In this document: piece after piece, positions 32,780-44,433 of the stretch
Numbering within the stretch: position 1 is the first letter of the stretch
Layout: the number at the start of each line of letters is the position of its first letter
NCBI GenBank assembly: GCA_028583685.1
Contig: JAMXIF010001183.1
Coordinates: 12,367,161 to 12,431,160, forward strand
DNA: 64,000 bases
Direction of reading: 5' to 3'
Origin: Petaurus breviceps papuanus
Lineage: Eukaryota > Chordata > Mammalia > Diprotodontia > Petauridae
The notes under the pieces: generated by a model
What the model saw: only the letters and a program-made list of their open reading frames with translations
What the model was told of the DNA's origin: nothing
The model's database searches: none
Translations under genes and position numbers: made by a program

Positions 32780-33080
32780 CAGTCAAGTCATCAATAAACA
32801 TGTATTAAGTGCCTACCATATGCCAGGCAGGGTACAAAAAGAAGCAAAAGACAGTCCCTACCCTCAAGGAGTTTATAATATAATGGGAGAGACAACCTGT
32901 ATATGCAAAACAAGTTAGGAAATAATTAATAGAGGCACGGCACTAGAATTCACTTCCTATAGAAGGTGGGATTTTAGCTGGGTCTTAAACAAGTCAGAAA
33001 AAAAAGAAGCCAGGGAAGTGAGTGGTCAGAGAGGAGGAGAGTTCTGAACATTGGTGGTGGTTAGAAAGAACTCCTTATGC
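32780..33080 (-). mobile_element. L2 3' fragment
   Basis: TATTAAGTGCCTACCATATG, GACAGTCCCTACCCTCAAGG, GAAGGTGGGATTTTAGCTGG are the antisense of the L2 3' end in order. Confidence 0.7.
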
Positions 33081-33745
33081 GGAGAGATGAAAGTGTATGA
33101 TATATATTACACTTATTAACAAAATCAAGGTATCCCAAAAGTCTAGTGCAGTCTTATTAACAGAGGCTTTGGGGACTGAGATGTTTTTTTTTTCACTAAG
33201 GGTTTTAGGACATCCTGTATTTATTTAATGCCTATTGCATTATTTATATATGCATTGTATATTATAGACCCTACTTGCCATTCTCCTATATCACATTTTC
33301 TCTGAAATCAACCTACCCAAAGTATCTCTCTCATTTTATTTCTCTAGGTTTTATTAATCTCCTTCGTCCCTCCCCTTTCTTTGATCAGAAAGGAGAAAAT
33401 TTCCTTCTTGATGTAAAAGGTAAATTTTTCACAGGGTGATATGCTTTTGAGCTATTAATAAAAGAAGATATAAATCCTCAGATGCTTGCTATTTTTTCTC
33501 ATAACCAATTTATAAGTGTTCCTAACATCTAATCTTAATCAGAGTCTTGCACTCAGGCTTTCCTAACTCTTCATCAGATATCCTTGTCTCCTTCGCCAAT
33601 CTAGACTTTCTTCTATAGATAAGGGAACTATCATTTGCCAGCATCCTGGCTTCCCTCAAGGAAAATGGCACCACTGGGCTGCTCAAGTATGTGAAACCAA
33701 ACAGTTGGCTTTTTGTTGGTTGGGTGGTTTTATTTCTTACCCCTT
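33081..33745. other. Unassigned stretch
   Basis: AT-rich at the left. No family was recognised. Confidence 0.35.
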
Positions 33746-33749
33746 TCTG

Positions 33750-33895
33750 GAAATAGTACAGTGGTTATCTTGAAGCATGAGAGCCAGCCTCGAAATAAGG
33801 AAACTGTGCCTGGGCCCAGGCATACTTTAACTGACTGACCCTGAACAAGGTATTTCAATTCCCAGTGCTCTGTTTAATTCTCTAAAGCTGTAAGT
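33750..33895 (+). mobile_element. Possible MIR remnant
   Basis: CTGACTGACCCTGAACAAGG followed by TCTAAAGCTGTAAG is MIR-like but strongly diverged. Confidence 0.35.
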
Positions 33896-33958
33896 TGAAG
33901 TGTACCCATACGCACACATGCACATAAACACACATATGTGTATATGTATGTATATAAT

Positions 33959-34267
33959 TATCACTTCTATATCACTACTTTCCCCATCATGGCTTCAGCA
34001 TGAGAAATTAAATGGGAATTTGGGGGGAGTTTTACAGAAGTTGCAGACAACACACAAAGGCCAGCAGATGACACAGAAGAAGTTTAGAAACTCAGAAATG
34101 CACAAAATATATGTCTAGTATTGTATAATATCGGCATATTTTGTCTTTTAATATAATAATTTAGATTTCTCTGGTATGAAGGGAGGGCCACAAAATTTTA
34201 AGCAGATTTTCCAGATTGTGGGGGTTGCCTCACCCATAACCCCACCTCCTGCAATGTGGAAGGGATG
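33959..34267. mobile_element. Non-autonomous inverted-repeat DNA element, second copy
   Basis: Same family and orientation as 3395-3758. The left end TATCACTTCTATAT is a decayed form of TATCCCTTCCACAT. The right end ATGTGGAAGGGAT (34254-34266) is intact. Interior blocks GGAATTTGGGGGGAGTTTT, CCAGCAGATGACACAGAAGA and ATTTTCCAGATTGTGGGG are shared. Confidence 0.65.
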
Positions 34268-34329
34268 GTACATACATATGTATGCACAATATATACATAT
34301 ATATGTTTATGTATGTGTGTGTATGTGTC

Positions 34330-35725
34330 ACCTCACACCTGAATTATTAAAATAGCTTTTTGGCTGATCTCCCTTCATCCATTCTCTTCCCACTCTGGTC
34401 TCTCTTTCACTCAGCTACCAAAGTGATCTCACACAAGCACAATTCTGACTATGTGACACCCTCTCTACCCCACCCCACCTCAGTCAACCCCAGAGTCTCC
34501 AGGATGAAACACAAAATCCTTTCTGAATGTTAAATCCCTTCATAACTAGGCCTCTCCTATCTGCTAATACCATATCCCTTCCATGAGCTAACTCTCATAC
34601 ACCTGTTACCACACATTTAGGAGACTGATCAGTGTTGTCAACATAACGCCAGGGCAAAGCCGGGGTAGGAGTTAGAGTGACTTGAGGGACAAAGCAGTCC
34701 TGTGCTGGGACTGACCTTAGCTAGTAGGATGTGCTCCCAGAGGCCTGAAAGACACGTTTCTTAGGTACATATTCCCAGGCATCTGGCAGGAGTTTTCTCC
34801 CAGGGAAGGGAAGTAGCTTTTCCCACTTCATCCTAAATCCTCTTCTCCACTCTGGTCCCCTTTGATTGGCCAACAATAGGTCCCAGGCCAAGCCCAACTC
34901 AGTCATTGTTTGGGCCCTGATTGGCTCATAGTGAAAGTAAACAGCAATTGTTTCAGTTTTCGCCAGAAACCCTGAGGATCTTCCCCAGTCTGAGTGATTT
35001 TGTTTTACTAGGTAAAAAAGGCCATTCCAGAGAATTTTCTCATTTTTTACCTAACCTTAATCACTAAATAGGCATTGCTTCAGTCAAACTGAGACCTGTC
35101 TAAAACCCTAACTTAAAAAGGCCAAGGTCTCCTGCTGCAGCCAGGGCCATCTCTGGTTGTCCTGATCTCTATCTGGCCACTGGACCCAGATGGCTCCACA
35201 GGAGTGAGGTTGATGACTTTGCACAGCCCTCCCTCATTCAAATCCAATTCACTTGCATGATGTCCCTGTTGTCATGGTCCTCTTTGAGAAAGGACAAACA
35301 ACAATAATTACTATAACAACAGGCTTCTTGCTCTTCTTTTTTGCACAGGACACTCCATTTACAGATTGAATTTTTTTTTTCCACTTGCTGTCTACCATGG
35401 CTGGAATTCTTTCTGTTTTCATCTCTGCCTTCTGACTTCCCTACCTTCCTTCAACTCCTTGCTAAAATTTCACCTTTTTCAAGCAACTGTTCCTGATCTC
35501 CCATAATGCTAATGCCTTCCCTCTGAGATTAGCTCTGATTATCCCATATACATCTTGTTTATTGATAGTTATTTGCATATTGTGTCTCCCCCATTAGACG
35601 GTCAACTCCTTGTGGGCAGCGACTGGTTCTGTTTTTTTCTTTTTACTTTGTATCCCTAACATTTAGCAAAGGGCCTGACATAAAATAAATGGAGCTTAAT
35701 AAATGCTGGTTCACTTGACAAGTCG
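34330..35725 (+). mobile_element. L2 LINE, C-terminal part to 3' end, split by another repeat
   Basis: The left part (34330 to about 34620) has AACACAAAATCCTTTCTGAA-like L2 coding text and ATCCCTTCATAACTAGGCCT. The right part (about 35315-35725) has CATGGCTGGAATTCTTTCTG, AACTCCTTGCTAAAATTTCA, CCCCCATTAGACGGTCAACT and the terminal TAATAAATGCTGGTT. An RTE-like repeat of about 690 bases lies between. The L2 is the older layer. Confidence 0.8.
34625..35312 (+). mobile_element. Dispersed repeat, probably RTE-related, nested in L2
   Basis: Aligns with 5500-6060 over its right 500 bases and extends further left. It ends GAAAGGACAAACAACAATAA, an ACAA-type tail. Its position inside the L2 shows it is younger than the L2. 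No open frame is kept. The family name is from memory. Confidence 0.6.
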
Positions 35726-36190
35726 ATGGGCCTAAACCACAACAGGAGAAAAAAAAGGAGTTTATAAAAGAACAATCTTTAATAAATTGAACTTGTTCTA
35801 TTCAATTCCCTATTACTTACAGATCAGTTTAGAATCACATTTGGTTTATTCTAAATCTGTCCTAACAAGGTAAAGAGCATGACAATAGATGAAGGTGCAA
35901 AATTGGAAGGTTAATCTAGGATAGCAACCTTCCAAAGGTATGGTAACCAGTCTTCGTTAATTTAACTCCCTCACAAAAAAAGGAGAGTCAAAATTTGGGG
36001 CATGATGGACACCCATAGGTCATTGCCCTTCTTCACAAAGGCCCAGGAAAACACAGCTGTAGGAGGAAGTTTTTTCTCCTCTCTCCCTCACTTTCCCTGT
36101 ATTTCTTTCCTTAAAGGCCTCTCTTTTAAGAAGCAAAGTCAAGAACAGTCGCTTTAAGTGTTAAGAAGAACATTTTGAATTGGAAAAAAA
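35726..36190. other. Unassigned stretch
   Basis: Nothing recognised. Confidence 0.35.
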
Positions 36191-36194
36191 GAAA

Positions 36195-36570
36195 AACCTT
36201 TAAAATTATCTAGTCCAATGTCCTCGTTTTACAAGTGAGGAAACTGAGGTCCAGAGAGGTAATGAGATTTTTCCAAGGTCTTTTTTAGGCTTTGGTGTCA
36301 AACTCAAATAGAAAGAAGGAAGGCAGGGGTACTAATACATACATAGGATCTCTGCAGACCACATAGTGACTAAGGTTTAAAATGTAATACTATCTATATC
36401 TTATATTTTTATTTTTCAATTACACTTTAATCTGATTCCAGAGGCACTCATACCGCAAGTATCGTGGGTGTTAGACACCTCTCTTCTTAGCAATAGTTAA
36501 TAACACATCAGGATTTGAACTGACTCCAAAATCCAATGCTATTACCACTAGACCACAGCTGCCTCTATCC
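36195..36570 (-). mobile_element. MIR SINE split by an hAT-like element
   Basis: The left part CCTCGTTTTACAAGTGAGGA with AAACTGAGGTCCAGAGAGG and the right part AGGATTTGAACTGACTCCAA are the two halves of a minus-strand MIR. The 194-base insert at 36290-36483 separates them. Confidence 0.65.
36290..36483. mobile_element. hAT-like non-autonomous DNA transposon
   Basis: Ends are imperfect inverted repeats: TTGGTGTCAAACTC at the left, GTTAGACACCTC at the right. Left TTTTTTAG and right CTTCTTAG may be a diverged 8-base duplication, the size used by hAT elements. A second copy lies at 44820-45024. Confidence 0.6.
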
Positions 36571-36639
36571 ACTAATAATCAGTTAACACCTTAGTCAGGG
36601 TTAATTGACAACCAGCTGTGAATGAGAATTGGCTCATCC

Positions 36640-36990
36640 AATAATTACTAAGTTTCTACCACATGCAAAGGAAGTGTGATGAAACTAGAAAAGCAAAGAT
36701 GAAGTCAGCCTCTAGAGTCAAGGAACTTCTCATCTGTAGGGGAGATGATGCACCATGCAATTATACCCAAAGTAGGTTAAGAGGGAAAAGGAGAAATCCA
36801 TGAAAGTGCTATGAAAAATTTAAGGAAAGATCACCTGTGGCTTAACGATAGGGGCAAGAGGGGATAGAGTATGAAGGGTCCAGGAGAGATTACAGGAGGA
36901 CAGCCAAGAACACAAAAGGGGGGTTGCCCCAATCAGGAGGAGACAGGTTATAGATGGGGGAGGTGAGAGAGGCCAAAGTCAAACTTTGTA
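36640..36990 (-). mobile_element. L2 3' fragment
   Basis: TACTAAGTTTCTACCACATG, GTCAAGGAACTTCTCATCTG and GCACCATGCAATTATACCCA are antisense L2 3' sequence, diverged. Confidence 0.5.
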
Positions 36991-37049
36991 CGCTCTTCAA
37001 TTTTGTCTAAGGTTTTGACGCTCAAGAATACCATTGACACAGCTTTTTA

Positions 37050-37215
37050 ATTCCTGAGTATCCTTTCAAGCCCAACTCAAATGTCTTTCTTCCACAAAGC
37101 CTTCCTTGTTCCCTTACCCTCTTGCCCTCCCCATCCCAGCTAACCTTCCTCCTCCTGACTCATCATAGAACTTTTAAATTACTTTGTAAAGTCATGATAA
37201 GTAAGACTGAGTGTC
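37050..37215 (+). mobile_element. L2 3' region fragment
   Basis: CAAGCCCAACTCAAATGTCT followed by TTCCACAAAGCCTTCCTTGT and a pyrimidine-rich segment is the L2 C-terminal and 3' order. Confidence 0.6.
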
Positions 37216-38790
37216 TTATCCATAAACTTGATCTCTTTGCTGCTGCTTATTTCCAGTCTTGTCTGTTACAGGGACTCAGTATGCCAAGGGTAAGTGTGGT
37301 GACCAATTTTTAGTAAGGAGTCCAAGGAGCCATTACATTGGAAGCTGGAGTTGTAGGAAGACACTGGAAAAGGATGTTGAGATATTTTCAAGTATAAGCA
37401 AATGTTTAATTTTTTCTTTTTGCTTGACTGTTATAAGAGATGGCTTTGGGGAGAGTTGTAAGTCTGGGGAATTGTGGAAGTTTGAGTTTAGGGATAGTGA
37501 TACCAAAAAAAAAAGGAGAAATAAAAGGAAAAAGCATCAGTGAAACAAAAAAAAAAAAAACAAGAGAGGTGAAGAAAGTTCAGAAAGATACTCAAACAGA
37601 GGAGTAATGATACTATTATATTAAATGTAATATGTACTTTAAAAAACCAAACTATACATAATAGAGATTCATGGTTTCATATATAATAATCATTTTTGTT
37701 CTTTGCAAATGGGAATGTTCATGTTTTTAATGTTTAATAATATAACAAAATTTTATATATCTGTATGTTTAATAATGCATATTTGATTACATTTTATATT
37801 TAGCAACATTATATTTAATAATATAATTTATATGTTGAATAGTATAATCATAAAATAACAAGTTTATAAGAAAAAGGAAATAAAAGAGAGAGAATCCATT
37901 TTCCTGACCAAGGCAAGAGGAGTAGAAGCTGTTTGGGGCAATAGCACTTCAATTAGGTGTATTCTCAGCATATTCCTTTACCTTGGCATGACTCAAGAGG
38001 GTGAACCAAGAGAGACTGCCAAGAGCTAAGTGTTTGCTGCTGTTGAGAAAATCCACTCAATGGGGCCATGAAACTTTCCTTTCCACTGTGTCTGATTGGC
38101 TTGAAAGAGCAGCCCCCTCATTGTAACTGACCAACTCATAGGATTTCTGTCTTTTCTTCCAGAAAGAGTAAGAATTAAAAGAAAAATTGTTGCTACCTTT
38201 GTAGCCAACAGAGAGGATAGCTGGCTTCTGATCCAAAGGAACTACTCTTACCCATTGCTCATTCTCCTTTAGTAGCAACTACTGCATTACTTTTGATAAA
38301 AATGAAAATATGCTGTCCACTGATTCTGACTTGTGTGGTTAACAACAGCGGCTCAAGGTAAGAACTGGGCAGAGTTTTTGCCCCAGTAAAAGGGAAGGGG
38401 AGGGAAGAGGGGGCAACTATTCCTTTTATTGTCAGCATGAGAAATGGACAAGTGGGGAGGCCTTTGGATTGCCATGAGACAGCCTACATACAAATTTAAG
38501 CAAACAACAGCTTGGACTAGTGAGAGAAAGAAACAATCATGTGTACGGAGGTGTTAAGCCCAAATGTGGTACACAGTCCCAGTCTCATTAATATTGAAAA
38601 CAGATCATAATAAGTACCTTGGCAAATTGTTTCCATTTCAGATTTATCTATTGTCCTCCCTACAATTTCATTTATATTCTCAAATTTAACACATCTAAAA
38701 CAGAACTCATTTTATTTTCTCCAAAAACAGTTGATCAGAGGCAGGGCCTAAATCATTTTGGTCCCCTGATAAAGGTCTAAATTAGGACTG
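37216..38790. other. Unassigned AT-rich stretch
   Basis: About 1.6 kb. 37600-37870 is very AT-rich with repeated TTTAATAAT-type words. Frames of 60-94 codons have no recognised motif. An A-run sits at about 37546-37560. Confidence 0.4.
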
Positions 38791-38793
38791 AAT

Positions 38794-38943
38794 GGGGAAG
38801 GTAGGTGGTACAGTGAATAGAGCACCAGCCCTGGAGTAAGGAGGACCTGAGTTCAAATCCAGACTCAGACACTTAACACTTACTAGACGTGTGACCTTGG
38901 GCAAGTCACTTAACCCCAATTGCCCTGCCCTCCCAAAAAAAAG
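38794..38943 (+). mobile_element. CORE-SINE, WSINE1-like, full length
   Basis: GGTAGGTGGTACAGTGAATA head, GAGCACCAGCCCTGGAGTAA, ACGTGTGACCTTGGGCAAGT CORE and CACTTAACCCCAATTGCCCT before the A tail. Confidence 0.92.
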
Positions 38944-38964
38944 CTAATTAATTAATTGAGAGAA

Positions 38965-38965
<1 letters not shown>

Positions 38966-39026
<61 letters not shown>
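38966..39026. repeat. (GATA)n microsatellite
   Basis: About 15 ATAG units just after the SINE A tail, where microsatellites often arise. Confidence 0.98.
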
Positions 39027-39290
39027 GAATGAATAAATAAAGGCTGAATAAGACACAGGTAGTCCATCTGGCAATTAACAAAAGTAGGTTTACTTAATCA
39101 TAGTAGGGGAAAGACATTCAGAACAAGGAAGGGATACTGAATCAGGATAATTCAATTCAATCAAGCACTTACTATGTGCTAGGCACTGGGAATACAAAAA
39201 GATGCAAACGACAGTCCCTGTCCTCATGGAACTTGTTTTATATAATGGGGGAGACAACATGGACACAAATATGTACAAAGCAAACCGTAT

Positions 39291-39544
39291 GTTTTTTTGT
39301 TGTTTAGTCATTTTTTGGTCAGGTCTGACCCTTTGTGACCTATTCTGGGGTTTTCTTGCAAAGATACTGGAATGGTTTGTGATTTTCTTCTCCATCTCAT
39401 TTTACAGATGAGGAAACAGGTAAACAGGTTTAAATGACTTGCCCACAGCTAGTAAGTGTCTGAGGCTGGATTCAAATTTAGGAAAATGAATATTCCTGAC
39501 TCCCTGGACCCATACTCTCTCCCACTGTGCCACCTAGCTGCCCC
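39291..39544 (-). mobile_element. CORE-SINE, long type, inside L2
   Basis: Head GGGGCAGCTAGGTGGCACAG read on the minus strand at the right, GACTTGCCCACAGCTAGTAA in the centre, GGGGTTTTCTTGCAAAGATA in the tail. Continuous L2 sequence resumes on both sides. Confidence 0.9.
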
Positions 39545-39908
39545 AAATACAGGATAAATAGGAAATAATTTACAGAGGAAAGGCACTGGAATTGAGTCCT
39601 AAGGAAATGATTCCTGTAGGAGGTGGGATTTTAGTTGGGACTTAAAGGAAGGCAGGGAGGTCAGTACTCAAGAGAGGAGGAGGGAGGAATCTCATGTATG
39701 GGGCACAGCCAGAACTGAAAGACAGGCTGTCTTGTTTGTGGAACAGGCAGGATGCTAGTGTCACTGGACCCAAGAGTTTGTGTTGGGCAGTAAAGTGTAA
39801 GAAAACCAGAAAGGTAAGAGAGGGTTAGGCTACAAATGGTTTTTAATGCCAAATAGAGCATTTTGCATTTGCTCCTGGAGGCAATAGGATGCCATTGGAT
39901 TTTGCTGA

Positions 39909-39930
39909 GTGTGTGTGTGTGTGTGTGTGT
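39909..39930. repeat. (GT)n microsatellite
   Basis: Eleven GT units inside the L2 copy. Confidence 0.95.
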
Positions 39931-40140
39931 TGATCACACTTGCATTTTAGGAAAATCACCTTAGTGGCTGTGAATAGAGGATACATTGGAGTGGGGAGAG
40001 ACCTGAAGCAAACAGACCCAAGAGCAGCCCATTGCAATAATCCGGGCTTGAGGTGATGCGGGTCTTGTAGTGATGGCAATGTCAGAGCAGAGAAGGTGAA
40101 ATCTACAGGGCTAGGTAATGGATTGGATCTGGGGGATGTG

Positions 40141-40479
40141 TGAACACAGCTCTCCTGTTGGTAATCCCACCAATCTGCATTCAGAGCCATGAGAGAAGAG
40201 CTCCAGTCCTTCCTGTCCTAGCTGTATTATGCTTAAATGATCAGGAAATTGTCTGTGGTCTCAGCTCCAGGCCCCTTAGGCTTAAAAAGATTCAAAAGGT
40301 ATTGAAGTTGTCCTGGTATTCTCTTATTCACAATCTCAAGGGCCAGTTTTTATTCAGAATGGCAGATGATGCAGCATTATATAAAATGGCCATTTTCCCT
40401 ATAATGAGCATCCATGAACTCTACTAGCTCTAATTTGAGTAAATTCAAAATAAATATAAACAAACTAATTTCTGAGGAA
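40141..40479. other. Unassigned stretch
   Basis: Nothing recognised. The 95-codon frame at 40140-40427 has no known motif. Confidence 0.35.
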
Positions 40480-41150
40480 AATGCTAACAGTTGGGGTGGG
40501 GAGGATTATAAAAGGCTTTATGTAGTAGGTGACACAAGCTGATCCCTGAATATAGGTAGGGAAGAGTAGGAATTAAAAACTGGGCAGCCAGGTGGCACAG
40601 TGAATCCACTCAGTCAAATGTGGGTCCTAGAGTTCAAATCTGGTCTCAGATACTTTCTAGCTGTGTGACACAGGGCAAATCGCTTAATCCTATTTACCTC
40701 AATTTTCCCATCTATAAAATGAACTGGAGGAGGAAATGGCAAACCCCTCCAGTACCTTTGCCAAGAAAACCCCAAACGGAGTCATAAAGAATCAGAAACA
40801 ACTCAAAAACCACAAGTGGTGGAAATGAGGAGAAAAAGCATTTCCGATATTGTGGACATCCTACTCAAAGACAAGAGAAATATCTGAGGGTGACAATAAG
40901 TTACAATTCAGCTAGAATATGAGTGTATACAATAAGAAGGACTGATGAAGAATCAGCCTGGAAAGAGACACTGAAGCTACATGTTATTTAGGTGTTTAAA
41001 TGATAGAGAAGTCAATATTTTATCCCAAAGGTAATAGGAGGCCTCTGGAGACTCTTGAGTTGCAGAGGTGACATGATCAGACAGGTGCTTCAGAAATATT
41101 AATTTATTAGCTGTGTAGAGGACAGATTAGTAAGGAGAGACTCCTGGAGA
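40480..41150 (-). mobile_element. L2 fragment with a nested SINE
   Basis: GGATTATAAAAGGCTTTATG at the left and AATAGGAGGCCTCTGGAGAC with AGGTGACATGATCAGACAGG at the right are antisense L2 coding text. A CORE-SINE at 40582-40810 separates them. Confidence 0.65.
40582..40810 (+). mobile_element. CORE-SINE, long type, inside L2
   Basis: GGGCAGCCAGGTGGCACAGT head, TAGCTGTGTGACACAGGGCA CORE, AATGAACTGGAGGAGG and GCCAAGAAAACCCC tail. Confidence 0.92.
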
Positions 41151-42779
41151 ACAGAGCTATAAGCTGCACCTGGCTGCTGCAAGTCTAGGATTCTCATTCT
41201 TCAATTGTAACTCAGCTGCCAGTGTTTCAGGTGGGTGAGGACATTCTCCCCAGGTGACCTCCACATACTGGCACCTCATCAGGGCCTGGGATTTCCTCAT
41301 TCTTTTTCTCATTTTAATTTACACTTCTTCTTCCTCCTGAATTCTCATTCTACTTGCTCCAAAGAGCTCATTGTGGTTTCCTGGGAAGTGAATAGAGGAT
41401 TTGCACTGGGGCGTTATCTTCCTCTACCCTTTGTCCAGCCTGCCCTCACACCAGTATCTGGGGCTCCTTTTCAAATCTCCCAGACAGGAGATGAGCAACA
41501 GAGAAAATGCAAGGATCTGTAACAACAGCCCTCCCCTCCTTCTCCCCCCCAAGCTACAGAGAGAATATGGAGGCTTGCTATAACCAAGCTCCTTTAAGGA
41601 GGGTCCATCCATATAGGGTCCCACTTGTAGTAATGCTTTTGTTTTTAAAAGCCCATTTTTACCTTCTCAATTTCAAAAGGAGTTTTACCTTGATACCTAC
41701 AGTCCCTCCAAAAGCAACAACAGAAGATAGTTATGACACTATATAAATATTAAAGGACAGCCTAATTAAACCCACCTAGAATCTCTCCCCCCCTTCTTCC
41801 CAGCCCCCACCCTTTCTTTAATCCACAGCACAATACACTTGATCAGCTGCCCCAAATTATGTATGCACCAGCCTGTGAGATTCTGCAGGGCCTGGCTTCT
41901 CCTGGACAAAGGAATGGATGCAGCTCCTGAATCTCACTTTTGTTTTCCCCAGCTATCTTTTGTGATGTAGCATGGGAAAAATCCTAATGAGCCTATGGTG
42001 CAGGCTGCAAAATTCCAGGCAGAGAAAGAGTCAGCCCCTCCTTCCTTCCACCTGGTCAGTGCTTTCAAAGACAAGAAACCCAACCAATAGAAACAGAAAT
42101 GTTACTGCTGGGTGCAAACTCCCGTCTCTTACACCCGATGCCCTCTTACTCCCTACCACAATGCCCAATTTAGTTGCCTAGTTCATGGGAAATCTGAAGA
42201 GACTCGGAATACACACTGGAGAGGTCCAGCTAGTATGATTTAAATGTACAAAAAAAAAGCTTAAATATAGAGGCAGAGTATTCCCAGAGCCTACTATTTC
42301 CCTGTTTGAAGCCATATTCCTGCTGAGGTGAAGGCCAAAGCCCTCCACCCAGCAGAATTGACAAGGAAAGGAACCCAATTAACTAGATCTCAAGCCCATC
42401 AAGAGTAATGAGAATGCCTCTGATTTCTTTTACCTCCTGTGTCCTGAGCAAATGTTAGCTGTCTGACTGACTGATTGACTGAGGATTTTAAAACTAAGGC
42501 AAGGCATTGCTTGTGTTCCCAAGCCTCCCCGATGATGAAAATCACATCCCAGGCCTTGTTGTGGTTGTTAATGTGTTGTTACTGTTGTACCTGGCTTTCC
42601 CATTCCCCAACCCCAGCTCTCCCTCAGGAAGTGAGCAGACTGCCAGGTCAGCTCCACTCTCCCCCAACGGATCTCTGCCCTTACCCAGTCAGCCCACCTT
42701 TGTGGAGGTGGGTGGGCTTCTGGGTCAGGGAAACTTGGCACTGGCGGGAATTTCGAGGTGTGCACTCACCAGTCACTGT
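41151..42779. other. Unassigned, repeat-poor stretch
   Basis: About 1.6 kb, the longest recognisably repeat-free block in the middle of the window. Open frames of 60-111 codons overlap on both strands but show no domain, no consistent coding frame and no credible splice arrangement. Confidence 0.35.
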
Positions 42780-43080
42780 TTTGGGCCTCTGCAAGTTTCT
42801 GCTTAAGTAACACCTAACTGTTGGCTGGGTGGTGTCCCCTTAAAAGCTGAGGCTTTACCTGAGATTGCTGCTGTATGACCTGGGACGGTGGGGTGGTATG
42901 TTGTCAGCCCGCCATGAGGCCTGATCAGCCAACATGGCGTAAAATAAAGGATCCAATTCTAAATTGTTACTTGGGTCTTGCTCGAGTTTTCTAGGTACAA
43001 CATTACTTCCCAGGGAACTCGAGGATCTCATCCTGGATGGTGTGGTAGTCTTTTCCAAAAGGCACAGCTATTCTTGACAG
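42780..43080 (+). other. Possible LTR-like segment
   Basis: GTAAAATAAAGGATCC near 42940 could be an LTR polyadenylation region and a CTTAAAAGC near 42840 a weak TATA-like box, but no clear ends or flanking duplications were found. Confidence 0.2.
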
Positions 43081-43704
43081 GCAAGGAGATACTTAAAAAT
43101 GAATCCTGTTTTGAATTAGTATGACTTTGACATAGTACAAGTCGAATGAATTATTTCCTGCTTGGCTGAGGATATTTTGGGGCTGTCATAGGAGTGAGGG
43201 AATAGGGGAGTAGAGACAAAATAGCAATGGTAGGAAAGGGAAGAGAAAGGAATAAAAAACACACATGGGAGGCAGTATCTCTGTCAGCAACTTTTCCTTG
43301 TGACCTCCACTGCTAAGGAACAACTTAGGATGTCAAGGAAACGGGTTTTTCTGATAATCAGGAAGAAAGATATTGACAAATTTTAATTTACACATTTCAG
43401 TCAGATTGATATTTGCTGTTTCCTTGCCATTTTTAAAGATCCTTCATATGGTCCAGAAAGATATACTAATTAAACACATATTTGGAAAAAAGGATTTTGA
43501 AGATGAAGAGTTTCTGATTAGATAAAGACTATTTTAGTTGTTTTTTTTTTTTTAAGGAGGTAGATGAACCTTAGAGGACTCACACAGAAAGAGTAGAACA
43601 ATGAGCAAACAAAAGATCTATCAGAAAGGAAAAACTACTGTAATAGGTCAAAAATTAGTATAATGTTCTAGCTTTGAAAGTAGTATTCGAATAAATGGAT
43701 GAAT
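43081..43704. other. Unassigned stretch
   Basis: Only a T-run near 43541 stands out. Confidence 0.35.
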
Positions 43705-43840
43705 GAATGAGAAAGTATCTGTGGAGCACCTTCAATGTCACAAACTTGGTGCTAACTGCTGAAAATACAAATTAAAAAAAGACAGTCCCTGGTCAAGGAG
43801 CTTGCATTCAAAAAGGTGACAGATTAAATATAAGGTAGTG
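43705..43840 (-). mobile_element. L2 3' end remnant
   Basis: AAAGACAGTCCCTGGTCAAG and GAGCTTGCATTCAAAAAGG are antisense L2 3' text, preceded by an ATGAATGAATGA tail. Confidence 0.6.
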
Positions 43841-44177
43841 ATGGCCAAGGAGGAATATTTCAGTTTGTAGAATTATAGAGCCTTTGGGAAGCAGATTGAC
43901 ACACTCTTTCCAGAAGCAAAGACAAAAATTGATCTCATTAGAACTTCAGAACTGAAAAGGACTAGTGGGGTGAGTTTGGGAGGGGGGAGTTTCAGCCAAT
44001 TATAGTAGGAGATTGAGTCACTGCCAATCACTTTCTAGGTTGGGAATTCTAGGCACAAAAGGGTTAAGTTATCTAGGATTTGGTTTCTGGACTGGGCAAC
44101 AGAGCCGCTGTATATTTTATGTAATATCCTCTATTTACTTATGTAACATTTGTTTCACTAAGCTTTCCTTAGCTTCT
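43841..44177. other. Unassigned stretch
   Basis: Nothing recognised. Confidence 0.35.
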
Positions 44178-44433
44178 TTTGCTGTTGTTGCTATTGAGTC
44201 GTGTCTGACTCTCTGTGACCCCATCAACCAAAGCACACCAATACTGTCCATGGGGTTGTCTTGGCAAAGATACTGGAATGGTTTGCCATTTCCTTCTCTG
44301 AGAGATTAAGGCAAACAGAAGTTAAGTGACTTGCCCAGGGTTATACAACTAGTAAGTATCTAAGGCAGGATTTGAACTTAGGTCTTCCATTCTTCAGACC
44401 TAGTACTCTATCCATTGAACCATCTAGCTGCTC
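44178..44433 (-). mobile_element. CORE-SINE, long type, full length
   Basis: Minus-strand copy with GAGCAGCTAGATGGTTCAAT head at the right and GTCGTGTCTGACTCTCTGTG in the tail at the left. It has a short extra segment near 44225-44250 compared with other copies. Confidence 0.9.

Larger units (their letters stand above)
39150..40140 (-). mobile_element. L2 3' part with a nested SINE
   Basis: Antisense L2 in order: AAGCACTTACTATGTGCTAG, GACAGTCCCTGTCCTCATGG, TAGGAGGTGGGATTTTAGTT, ATAGGATGCCATTGGATTTT, then CCCATTGCAATAATCCGGGC and AATGGATTGGATCTGGGGGA. A CORE-SINE at 39291-39544 interrupts it and a GT repeat lies at 39909-39930. This is one of the best preserved L2 copies. Confidence 0.75.

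Noticed and set aside
42475-42810. Overlapping 111- and 99-codon plus-strand frames
   Set aside because: Two frames overlap with an antisense frame. Composition is Pro/Ser-rich, as expected from GC-richer random sequence, and no domain or splice context is seen.
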